Source of the DNA: JANWHF01 sp036276235
GTDB lineage: Bacteria > Planctomycetota > Phycisphaerae > Tepidisphaerales > Tepidisphaeraceae
Assembly: GCA_036276235.1 (NCBI GenBank)
Contig: DATBDZ010000342.1
Location: 1-5,744 of the forward strand
Length of the DNA: 5,744 nucleotides
Direction: 5' to 3'
In this document: positions 1 to 5,744 of the stretch, in pieces
Layout of the letters: each line of letters begins with the position of its first letter
How positions within the stretch are numbered: position 1 is the stretch's first letter
Translations under genes and position numbers: made by a program
The notes under the pieces: model-generated
Told to the model about the DNA's origin: nothing
The model's input: only the letters and a program-made list of their open reading frames with translations
The model's database searches: none

Positions 1-171
1 AAATCGGTCGTCACATCCGGCACCGGCAATTATTCATTCGATGGACTTGCCCCAGGAACGTATGTCGTGCGAATCGTGCCGCAGGCAGGCTACGTTCAAA
101 CAACCCCGGGCTTCTACAAGCTCACCCTTACTTCCGGGCAGGTCGTGGGCAACGAGAATTTCGGCGAATAG
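1..171 (+). CDS. C-terminal end of an SdrD_B-like repeat protein (5' truncated)
   Basis: Frame 1 reads 56 codons from the first base to a TAG stop at 169-171, with no start in view, so this is the 3' end of a longer gene. The peptide is the second half of an SdrD_B-like beta-sandwich repeat: a Gly-Tyr-Ser-Phe-type strand (NYSFDGLAPGTYVVRIV), then an AGY turn, TTPG, and a last strand ending NENFGE. It aligns without gaps to the last 56 residues of the next gene, with 41 of 56 identical by my count, and the final part YKLTLTSGQxVGNENFGE is nearly invariant. The window opens exactly where the downstream copy has just finished its second acidic loop (LDAGE), so a similar loop is expected just upstream. 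The likely role is a secreted or surface repeat protein, perhaps adhesive or structural; this is inferred from the repeat family only. No anchor, LPXTG or PEP-CTERM signal is present at the C-terminus. Confidence 0.85.
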   Translation, partial: KSVVTSGTGNYSFDGLAPGTYVVRIVPQAGYVQTTPGFYKLTLTSGQVVGNENFGE

Positions 172-181
172 AAGTCTATCT

Positions 182-187
182 GGTAAG
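182..187 (+). promoter_or_regulatory. weak ribosome binding site for the LEPR-XLL repeat protein
   Basis: GGTAAG ends six bases before the ATG at 194 and is the only purine-rich, Shine-Dalgarno-like run in the 22-base gap after the upstream stop codon. The match to AGGAGG is poor. The short gap could allow translational coupling or re-initiation from the upstream gene. The site mainly serves to support the ATG at 194 as the start. Confidence 0.35.
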
Positions 188-193
188 CCTTTT

Positions 194-3100
194 ATGCGCC
201 CAAAAAAACTTCTCTCGCCGGGCACGAGCCGATTCGTTGCGGAAACATTGGAGCCGCGGCGGTTATTAAGCGCCGGACAGATTTCCGGGGTCGTGTACGT
301 GGACTCCAATGCGAACACCACGCGCGATCCGGGAGATTTGGGGATTGCCGGAGTTACGGTGTACCTCCAGCCTCGGGGGTCTAGCAGTTCACTTAGCACC
401 GTGACGGCGCAAGATGGCAGTTATTCGTTCAGCGGACTTGCCGCAGGTCAATACTCAATCTCAACCAGCCCGCCCAGCAATTATGTTCAGGAATACGACT
501 TTGCCCTCACTTCTGTAACCGCCGCCGATGGGACGAACACAACGGCGCCCCCAATTGGCGTTTACAGTTATGCGAGCGTTTCGGGACTCGTCTTTAATGA
601 TGCCAACGGGAATGGCCTGCAAGATGCTGGCGAGGAAGGCATCGGTGACATGTTCGTCGAATTGGAGAACGCCGGGCCGAGGGGCCCCCTCTACACTCTC
701 AACGGCGACGGGACATTCACCTTCCCCAGGCTGACGCCGGGCACGCGCACGTTGGCTGTTACCGTGAATCAGCCGGGCTGGCATTACACAACGCCTTGGG
801 AGGCAACCGTCGCTTTAGCAAGCGGCGAAGCTTATACGGCCATGAAGTTCGGCGTGGCTCAAGATAACGCGAATACCGGCTCAATTGCAGCATGTCCCTT
901 CGTTGACCGCAACGGCGACCACATACCGCAGCACGGCGAGGAAATCACCGCTACAACAATCTATCTGGACTTAAACAACAACGGGATACGTGATGCCGGC
1001 GAGCCGGCGGATTCCACCGGCGATCCAACCCTTTATCCAACTGACGAGTGGGTTCCATTTACCGGCCTTAAGCCCGGCACTTACACTGTGCGCGAGATTC
1101 CGCAGCCTAACTATTACAGCATCTCTCCCATCGCCGTCACCGTTACCGTGAGGGCCAATCATGAGGTCCAGGCTACGTTTGACCATGCGGTCGGAACACA
1201 TACGAATAGCTCGATTGCCGTTTCGACATACAATGATCTGAACGGCGACGGCAGCGCGCAGCGAGGCGAGCCTCCCGTTGCGGGCATCACTGTTTACCTT
1301 GACCTCAATGACAATGGGATTTTTGACAGTGGTGAGCCCAAGGGCTTAACGGACGCGACGGGCTCTTACACATTTGCGTTTCTTCACGCTTCGACATATC
1401 TGGTTCGCATTTTACCAACCCCCGCATGGACTGCCTCCAAGCAAGGCACAGAACAGAATGTCAATTTACCTGACGAACTTGGGATGGGTGTGAACTTCGG
1501 TCTGGTTCAGAACGTCGTTACCGGTAGCATCTCCGGCACGATCTTCAACGACGCCAATAGCAATGGCAAGCGCGATGCGGGGGAACAGGGAATCGCTGGC
1601 GCGATCGTTGAGGTGAAGGGTTTGAAGTTCAGCAATGCCGTTACAGATGCGACCGGGACTTACCATTATGACAATCTGGGCGCGTTCGCATACACGGTTG
1701 ACTTGATTGGCAGCCCGTCCGGATGGCACGCAACAACGCCGACGACGGGACAAGTGACCGTGGTGCCGGGACAGGTCAAGACAGGGCCGAGCTTTGGCCT
1801 GAAAAAGGATGCGATTCTGACGGGGTCGATCTCCGGGCAAATCTTCAATGACAAGAATGGTAACGGGAACCTCGATATCGGCGAGGCAGGGATGGCCACC
1901 ATCACCGCTTATCTCGACACCAATAACAACGGCAATCTCGACACCGGCGAATCCTCGGCCATTACCTCCTTGACCGGCGCATTCAGCTTCGCGAACGTGT
2001 CCTTAGGCACATATCACGTGCGCGAGGTCGTGCCGACCGGATATCGTGCAACAACCACTTTGCCGGTAAACGCGGTCGTGGCGGCAGGGAAGACAACTTC
2101 CGTTACCTTTGGGAATCAATCGACGGCTGGGATAATCGCCGGCACCATCTACCTCGACGCCAATGGCAACGCTGCGCGCGATTCTGGCGAAGCCGGCATG
2201 TCCGGCGTGACCGCTTATCTGGACATCAACCGAAACGGCAAGCTGGATGCCCTCGAACCCTCCACCATCACGTCCAGCGCAGGTTTGTTTAGTATTGCGA
2301 TTCCGCCGCCGGGTACCTACCTGGTGCGCGAGTCGATTCCGGGCGGTTTCACTTTGACGACGCCCGTGTTTGTCAGTGTTGTTGTGTCGGCGGGGAGCGG
2401 CGCCACAGTCGCGTTTGGCAATCAACCGGCGGGTTCGATCTCTGGAATGATTTTCAGTGACTTCAATGCCGACGGGCTGCTTAACGGGTCCGACGCGGGT
2501 ATGTCAAATGGAACGGTCTACATTGACTCCAACAACAATGGAACGTTCGACGTCGGCGAGAAGTCGGTCAAGTCCTCCAATGCCGGCGCGTTCACTTTCT
2601 TCAATCTGGCGCCGGGAACTTACACCGTGCGGGAGATTCCGCTCCCGGGGTATCGACTGACGACGCCGGGCGTGCGGAGCGTGGTGGTCACGACGGCACC
2701 CGCGCCGGCGATTACGTTTGGAAATCAAAGGCTCGCGGGTATCTCCGGCACGGTTTACAACGATGTCAATGGCAACTCATCGCTCGATGCCGGCGATTTG
2801 CATCTGCCGAACGTCAAGGTCTTCCTCGATACGAACAACAACGGGAAGCTGGATGCCGGTGAGGTTTGGACAACATCAGCCGCCGATGGAACCTATTCGT
2901 TTACCAATTTGATTCCAGGCAGCTCTCGCGTGGCGGAGGTTGTGCCGGCCGGTTTTGTCACGGGCGATCCGGTCACGGGGCGCACCGATATCACGCTCTA
3001 TCCCAGCACGACATCAATTATCAACCTTGGTAACCTCAAGCCCAATAGGGCGGCTGTCAGCTTCAGCGGTACGGTTTTCAAGGACGTGAATCTCAATGGA

Positions 3101-3658
3101 ACCAGGGAAGCCAGCGAGCCGGGCCTGGCCGGCTGGAAGTTTTACATCGATCTGAATAACAACAGCACGTTCGACGCCGGTGAACCGAGCACACTTTCAA
3201 ACAGCGCGGGACTCTTCACCTTCACCAACGTCAAAACCGGGCGTTATCTTGTGCGGCCGCTCGTTCCGGCAGGTTGGCGGATGAGTCACTTCGTCGCCTG
3301 GTTCGCCACTTCATTTGGCAAGAACGTGACAGGCCTGGATTTTGCCGCCTCGCAGACGGCGAAAATCTCCGGTACCGCTTTCATCGATCAAAACCAAAGC
3401 GCAGCGCTCGATGTCGGCGAATTCCACCTTGGCGGGTGGACCGTCTATCTGGACGCCAACAACAACGGCAAGCTCGACGCCGGCGAGCATTCGATCGTCA
3501 CAGCAGCTAACGGCCAATACACATTCGACGGAATTGCCGCCGGAACGCACGTCGTCCGAATCGTCCAGCAGGCGGGTTACAAGCTGACAACCCCTGGGTC
3601 GTATAAGCTCACACTCACTTCCGGGCAGGGTGTCGGCAACGAGAATTTCGGGGAATGA
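194..3658 (+). CDS. LEPR-XLL domain protein with eleven SdrD_B-like repeats
   Basis: This 1154-residue protein is probably exported and may be a surface adhesin or structural component; that role is inferred from its domains. The ATG at 194 is chosen because it starts a short basic segment (MRPKKLLSP) leading into LEPRRLLS at residues 19-26, the LEPR-XLL motif of planctomycete giant proteins. An in-frame ATG at 41 would overlap the upstream gene and add 51 residues that are only that gene read out of frame. From residue 28 to the end there are eleven repeats of about 100 residues, starting near residues 28, 129, 229, 339, 444, 544, 646, 747, 849, 955 and 1055. Each has an ISGTxFxDxNxNGxxDxGE opening, a YxF...PGTYxVRE middle and a final strand such as VTFGNQ. 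Eight of the eleven hold a second loop, YLDxNNNGxxDxGE. The acidic loops suggest calcium binding, as in staphylococcal SdrD B domains. There is a single Cys (residue 234), no clear hydrophobic signal-peptide core, no catalytic domain and no C-terminal anchor. It follows the upstream paralogue by 22 bases and may share its transcript. Confidence 0.9.
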   Translation: MRPKKLLSPGTSRFVAETLEPRRLLSAGQISGVVYVDSNANTTRDPGDLGIAGVTVYLQPRGSSSSLSTVTAQDGSYSFSGLAAGQYSISTSPPSNYVQEYDFALTSVTAADGTNTTAPPIGVYSYASVSGLVFNDANGNGLQDAGEEGIGDMFVELENAGPRGPLYTLNGDGTFTFPRLTPGTRTLAVTVNQPGWHYTTPWEATVALASGEAYTAMKFGVAQDNANTGSIAACPFVDRNGDHIPQHGEEITATTIYLDLNNNGIRDAGEPADSTGDPTLYPTDEWVPFTGLKPGTYTVREIPQPNYYSISPIAVTVTVRANHEVQATFDHAVGTHTNSSIAVSTYNDLNGDGSAQRGEPPVAGITVYLDLNDNGIFDSGEPKGLTDATGSYTFAFLHASTYLVRILPTPAWTASKQGTEQNVNLPDELGMGVNFGLVQNVVTGSISGTIFNDANSNGKRDAGEQGIAGAIVEVKGLKFSNAVTDATGTYHYDNLGAFAYTVDLIGSPSGWHATTPTTGQVTVVPGQVKTGPSFGLKKDAILTGSISGQIFNDKNGNGNLDIGEAGMATITAYLDTNNNGNLDTGESSAITSLTGAFSFANVSLGTYHVREVVPTGYRATTTLPVNAVVAAGKTTSVTFGNQSTAGIIAGTIYLDANGNAARDSGEAGMSGVTAYLDINRNGKLDALEPSTITSSAGLFSIAIPPPGTYLVRESIPGGFTLTTPVFVSVVVSAGSGATVAFGNQPAGSISGMIFSDFNADGLLNGSDAGMSNGTVYIDSNNNGTFDVGEKSVKSSNAGAFTFFNLAPGTYTVREIPLPGYRLTTPGVRSVVVTTAPAPAITFGNQRLAGISGTVYNDVNGNSSLDAGDLHLPNVKVFLDTNNNGKLDAGEVWTTSAADGTYSFTNLIPGSSRVAEVVPAGFVTGDPVTGRTDITLYPSTTSIINLGNLKPNRAAVSFSGTVFKDVNLNGTREASEPGLAGWKFYIDLNNNSTFDAGEPSTLSNSAGLFTFTNVKTGRYLVRPLVPAGWRMSHFVAWFATSFGKNVTGLDFAASQTAKISGTAFIDQNQSAALDVGEFHLGGWTVYLDANNNGKLDAGEHSIVTAANGQYTFDGIAAGTHVVRIVQQAGYKLTTPGSYKLTLTSGQGVGNENFGE
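248..271 (+). other. LEPR-XLL N-terminal motif
   Basis: Residues 19-26 of the large protein read LEPRRLLS and are followed by AG, after a basic N-terminus with two lysines and several arginines. From memory of the family, this motif sits near the start of large repetitive planctomycete proteins and is thought to be a sorting signal, although its processing is not established. No ordinary Sec signal peptide with a 10-15 residue hydrophobic core precedes or follows it, so the motif is the only visible export cue. Confidence 0.8.
275..3655 (+). repeat. eleven coding tandem repeats of about 300 bases (SdrD_B-like)
   Basis: Repeat units begin near 275, 578, 878, 1208, 1523, 1823, 2129, 2432, 2738, 3056 and 3356, giving periods of 300-330 bases. 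Units 1, 2 and 5 have one acidic loop, near the unit start. Units 3, 4, 6, 7, 8, 9, 10 and 11 have a second one in the segment that begins TxYLD or VYLD. Units 6, 7 and 8 end in FGNQ and most others in a related FG-containing strand. The DNA has diverged between units even where the peptide is identical: NNNGKLDAGE at 2834-2863 and 3458-3487 differs at four of ten codons, all synonymous. The array therefore looks old and held by selection on the protein, not freshly amplified. Confidence 0.88.
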
Positions 3659-3760
3659 ACGACAGCGCAAGGGACACCGTGCCGCCCAATGCTGCGACGA
3701 CGAGAGTTCCGCAGGGTGTGCTTCAGCACACGCGGTTCGAGCGTTGAGAGGTCTCTAAAA
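3659..3760. other. spacer after the repeat-protein gene, with one small hairpin
   Basis: This stretch between the stop codon and the fold-back element has no credible coding region. It contains one clean small hairpin at 3716-3731: a six-pair stem GTGTGC/GCACAC with a TTCA loop. No T-run follows, so it is a poor match to an intrinsic terminator, although it could act as a 3' mRNA end structure. I see nothing else in it. Confidence 0.5.
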
Positions 3761-4002
3761 TTCCGAAACCCGAATCCCCGAAACCCGAATCAATTCCGAA
3801 TGACCAAATCCGAAGCTTGGCATACTACGAAGCTTGGGATACCACGAAGTGCACGGACGGGGCACGAAGGACCACGAAGGGCATGTAGGTGCGGTTTTTC
3901 TTCGTGGTCCTTGGTGCTCCCTTTGTGACCATCGTGGTTTTCTGCATTCGGATTTTGGTCATTCGTCATTCATTCTGATTTCGGGGATTCGGACTTCGGA
4001 TT
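3761..4002. repeat. fold-back (imperfect inverted-repeat) intergenic element
   Basis: Most of this 242-base element can fold on itself as nested arms. The outer arms pair 3763-3767 with 3995-3999 and 3771-3783 with 3979-3991 (13 perfect pairs). Middle arms pair 3797-3814 with 3947-3965 (18 pairs, one bulged T) and 3841-3847 with 3932-3938. The inner arms pair 3859-3879 with 3900-3920, including 13 perfect pairs at 3867-3879/3900-3912 and only one mismatch and one G-T beyond that. The apical loop is 3881-3899. The left outer arm also carries a direct repeat, CCGAAACCCGAATC, at 3763-3776 and 3778-3791. I infer a non-autonomous, MITE-like or REP-like dispersed repeat. CCGAA-rich intergenic repeats of this kind are familiar from planctomycete and verrucomicrobial genomes, where they give spurious ORFs rich in Asn-Pro. 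No transposase or clear target-site duplication is visible. It may also attenuate transcription between the flanking genes. Confidence 0.75.
3811..3849. repeat. 17-base tandem repeat inside the fold-back element
   Basis: CGAAGCTTGGCATACTA (3811-3827) is followed directly by CGAAGCTTGGGATACCA (3828-3844), with two differences, and then by a partial third copy, CGAAG (3845-3849). Each full copy contains the palindrome AAGCTT. The repeat lies on the left side between the middle and inner arms and has no counterpart on the right side, so it looks like a local duplication that made the element asymmetric. Confidence 0.7.
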
Positions 4003-4023
4003 TCGCGCGCTGCCCCTCCCCAC

Positions 4024-4051
4024 TTGCCAACTTCCCCCGGCCGCGCAGAAT
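4024..4051 (+). promoter_or_regulatory. possible sigma-70-type promoter for xylB
   Basis: TTGCCA (4024-4029, five of six matches to TTGACA) is separated by 16 bases from CAGAAT (4046-4051, four of six matches to TATAAT). A transcript would start near 4058 and leave a leader of about 20 bases, just enough for the ribosome binding site. This is a weak pattern match, offered because the region lies between the fold-back element and the gene. No operator such as an inverted XylR-like site is evident. Confidence 0.22.
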
Positions 4052-4064
4052 GTGCCTCACTCTC

Positions 4065-4069
4065 GGGAG
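4065..4069 (+). promoter_or_regulatory. ribosome binding site of xylB
   Basis: GGGAG lies ten bases before the ATG at 4080 and is the best Shine-Dalgarno-like run upstream. The spacing is slightly long but acceptable. It supports 4080 as the start, which is also where the conserved N-terminal beta strand of the FGGY fold begins. Confidence 0.5.
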
Positions 4070-4079
4070 AACTTGATTT

Positions 4080-5609
4080 ATGGCGCATCTGCTCGGCATC
4101 GACATCGGCACCAGCGGCACCAAGACTCTTATTTGTGATCAGAAAGGGAAGGTGCTGGCCACTGCGATGGCGGAGCATCGCATCTCTTCGCCGCAGCCGG
4201 GGTGGTCGGAGCAGGATCCGCTGGATTGGTGGCTCGCCGCCGCCAAGGCGACCAAAGCCGTCCTGAAAAAGGCGAAGGTGAAATCCGGCGACATCAAAGC
4301 GATCGGCCTCTCCGGGCAGATGCACGGCAGCGTTTTCCTGGATGATGGGCCAAAGCCGCTGCGGCCTGCCCTGCTCTGGAACGATCAGCGCACGGCAGAG
4401 CAATGCTGGCAGATCGAGCAAAAGGCCGGCGGGCGCGAGGCGCTGATTGAGCTGGTGGCCAATCCCGCTCTTACTGGTTTTACCGCGCCCAAGATTCTGT
4501 GGGTGCGCACCTATCAGCCGCAGATTTATGCGCGAACCAAACACATTCTGCTGCCCAAGGATTACATCCGCTATCGGATGACCGGTGAATACGCCACCGA
4601 AGTGAGCGACGCCAGCGGGACGTTGCTGCTGGATGTCGTCAATCGCACGTGGTCGGACAAGCTTCTGGGTTTGCTGGATATTGATAAATCCTTGCTTGCG
4701 CGATTGTACGAATCGCAGCAGATCACCGGCGTGCTTCACAAGGAAGGGGCGGCGGCGCTGGGCCTCAAAGAGGGCACGCCGGTAGTCGGCGGCGCGGGCG
4801 ATCAGGCGGCGGGGGCCGTCGGCAACGGAATCGTCATGCCCGGCGTCGTCAGCGCGACGCTCGGCACCAGCGGCGTGGTCTTCGCCCACAGCGATGTGCC
4901 GACGCGCGATCCCAAGGGCCGCGTTCATACGATGTGCCATGCCGTGCCCGGCAAATGGTGCGTCTTCGGCTGCATGCTTTCAGCCGGCGGCAGCTTCCAA
5001 TGGTTTCGAAATGAGCTCGGCGCGGCGGAAGTCGCCGCCGCCAAGAAGAAGGGCGTTGATCCATACGAGTTGCTCGTTGAGCGGGCCGAGCATGCGCCGC
5101 CGGGATCGGAAGGATTGTTCTTTTTGCCGTATCTCACCGGCGAGCGTTGTCCGCATCCGGATCCGTTTGCGCGCGGCGGATGGATCGGCATCACCAGCCG
5201 CACCACGCGCGACATGATGATTCGCTCGCTCATGGAAGGCGTCACCTTCGGCATGCGCGACGCGCTGGAGATCATGCGGCAGATGGGCATCCCCGTGAGC
5301 GAAGTCCGCCTCAGCGGCGGCGGGGCGCGCAGCGAATTCTGGCGGAAATTGCAGGCGGATATTTATCAGGCCCCGGTGGCGCTCACCAACGCCACCGAAG
5401 GCCCCGCCTACGGCGTCGCGCTGCTGGCGGGCGTCGGCACCGGCGTCTGGAGCAGCGTCGAGGAAGCCTGCAAGGCCAGCATCAAGCGAACCGAGAAGAT
5501 CCAACCAAAAGCAAAATCCGCCGCGATGTACGATCGGTACTATGGTGTGTATGCGAAGCTGTATTTTGATTTGAAGGATCGTCTGCACGATATGGCGGTG
5601 TTGCATTGA
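4080..5609 (+). CDS. xylB: xylulokinase (FGGY-family carbohydrate kinase)
   Basis: This protein is predicted to phosphorylate D-xylulose with ATP to D-xylulose 5-phosphate in the cytoplasm, feeding the pentose phosphate pathway. The 509 residues are full length for the family (about 480-510). The N-terminal FGGY domain opens with LLGIDIGTSGTKT (residues 4-16, Asp8 in the phosphate-binding loop). GLSGQMHG at residues 76-83 is typical of xylulokinases, whose Met-His pair contacts the sugar. LWNDQR at 99-104 is a further substrate-site motif. Asp241 in GGAGDQAAGAVG matches the catalytic base of the family (Asp233 in E. coli XylB). The C-terminal domain has ATLGTSGVV (259-267), FLPYLTGER (348-356) and the FGGY signature with LSGGGARSEFW (411-421), which helps bind the nucleotide. 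No frameshift or missing key residue is seen. No xylA, transporter or regulator lies within the window. Another FGGY substrate such as a different ketose or polyol is possible, but the QMHG motif favours xylulose. Confidence 0.93.
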   Translation: MAHLLGIDIGTSGTKTLICDQKGKVLATAMAEHRISSPQPGWSEQDPLDWWLAAAKATKAVLKKAKVKSGDIKAIGLSGQMHGSVFLDDGPKPLRPALLWNDQRTAEQCWQIEQKAGGREALIELVANPALTGFTAPKILWVRTYQPQIYARTKHILLPKDYIRYRMTGEYATEVSDASGTLLLDVVNRTWSDKLLGLLDIDKSLLARLYESQQITGVLHKEGAAALGLKEGTPVVGGAGDQAAGAVGNGIVMPGVVSATLGTSGVVFAHSDVPTRDPKGRVHTMCHAVPGKWCVFGCMLSAGGSFQWFRNELGAAEVAAAKKKGVDPYELLVERAEHAPPGSEGLFFLPYLTGERCPHPDPFARGGWIGITSRTTRDMMIRSLMEGVTFGMRDALEIMRQMGIPVSEVRLSGGGARSEFWRKLQADIYQAPVALTNATEGPAYGVALLAGVGTGVWSSVEEACKASIKRTEKIQPKAKSAAMYDRYYGVYAKLYFDLKDRLHDMAVLH

Positions 5610-5681
5610 GGAACGCGGCGCGTGCGCCGATCGTAAATGATCGACACTAGTTCCAAAACATTGTCGCCGGAAGCCGTCATG
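5610..5681. other. short spacer after xylB
   Basis: No gene is visible here. Two small self-complementary stretches occur, GGCGCGTGCGCC (5617-5628) and CGATC/GATCG (5628-5632 with 5639-5643), but both have short stems and no T-run. Neither supports a confident terminator call. Confidence 0.4.
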
Positions 5682-5744
5682 CTGAGGTACTCCGAAGCAT
5701 CTGGCTGGCTTTGCGAACCGGCCAGATGCTTCGGAGTACCTCAG
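5682..5744. repeat. long near-perfect hairpin, probable dispersed intergenic repeat
   Basis: Bases 5682-5705 are the exact reverse complement of 5721-5744, giving 24 perfect pairs. Three more pairs (one G-T) extend the stem inward around the loop at 5709-5717. The left arm starts CTGAGGTACTCCGAAGCATC and is preceded by GTCATG. It resembles the GTCAT-CTGAG-...-GAAG-ATCT type of short intergenic repeat found in many copies in several bacterial phyla (from memory; not checked). The right arm runs to the last base, so the element may extend past the window. It sits 72 bases after the xylB stop and could protect or end the xylB transcript, although no T-run is visible. Confidence 0.8.

Noticed and set aside
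41..193. In-frame upstream ATG at 41 as the start of the large repeat protein
   Set aside because: These codons overlap the 3' end of the upstream gene in another frame and give a cysteine-rich, unrelated peptide. The ATG at 194 directly precedes the LEPR-XLL motif and follows the upstream stop.
34..399. 121-codon minus-strand open frame at the gene junction
   Set aside because: It covers the end of one repeat gene and the start of the next in reverse. A similar minus-strand frame recurs at 3311-3670 because the two gene ends are paralogous, not because it encodes a protein.
3640..3657. C-terminal GNENFGE as a sorting or anchoring signal
   Set aside because: Other repeats also end in an FG-containing strand (FGNQ, FGLVQ, FGVAQ), so this is best read as the last beta strand of the domain. 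No hydrophobic segment or basic tail follows it.
3716..3731. Hairpin GTGTGC-TTCA-GCACAC as an intrinsic terminator
   Set aside because: The stem is only six pairs and no T-run follows, so termination cannot be supported.
3689..3928. 79-codon plus-strand open frame in the intergenic region
   Set aside because: Most of it is a translation of the left arm and loop of the fold-back element (Asn-Pro-rich), a known kind of spurious ORF. It has no ribosome binding site.
3966..4940. 324-codon open frame on the minus strand
   Set aside because: It is antisense to xylB, has no recognisable domain, and its C-terminal end is the fold-back repeat read in reverse. GC-rich codon use in xylB explains the lack of stops.
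4980..5606. 208-codon open frame on the minus strand
   Set aside because: It lies wholly antisense to the conserved C-terminal domain of xylB and shows no family features.

Overview
The window most likely comes from a planctomycete (Planctomycetota, perhaps the Phycisphaerae/Tepidisphaerales side). The main pointer is the N-terminus of the large protein: a short basic stretch followed by LEPRRLLS. This is the LEPR-XLL motif seen at the start of very large repetitive exported proteins in that phylum. Long SdrD_B-type repeat proteins and intergenic fold-back repeats rich in CCGAA/TTCGG also fit. The assignment is an inference, because no rRNA or other phylogenetic marker is present.

Layout. 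Bases 1-171 are the last 56 codons of a repeat protein whose start lies outside the window. After a 22-base gap, bases 194-3658 encode a complete 1154-residue paralogue: an N-terminal LEPR-XLL motif followed by eleven SdrD_B-like beta-sandwich repeats of about 100 residues each. Most repeats carry two acidic, calcium-loop-like motifs of the form DxNxNGxxDxGE. The C-termini of the two genes match at 41 of 56 residues, so they form a tandem pair. Bases 3659-4079 hold no gene. This stretch contains a small hairpin, a fold-back element of about 240 bases (3761-4002), a 17-base tandem repeat inside that element, and a weak candidate promoter and ribosome binding site. Bases 4080-5609 encode a complete FGGY-family carbohydrate kinase, best called xylulokinase (xylB). 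The window ends in a near-perfect hairpin (5682-5744) that looks like a dispersed intergenic repeat.

How the parts relate. The two repeat proteins probably act together or redundantly at the cell surface or outside the cell, and may be co-transcribed. The kinase is cytoplasmic sugar metabolism (D-xylulose to D-xylulose 5-phosphate). It is separated from the surface genes by the fold-back element, so there is no sign of a shared operon or function. No xylose isomerase, transporter or regulator is visible. I see no mobile-element transposase, CRISPR array, tRNA, rRNA or defence system. The structured repeats and the two-class loop pattern in the surface protein are the most unusual content, but neither amounts to a demonstrated new system.
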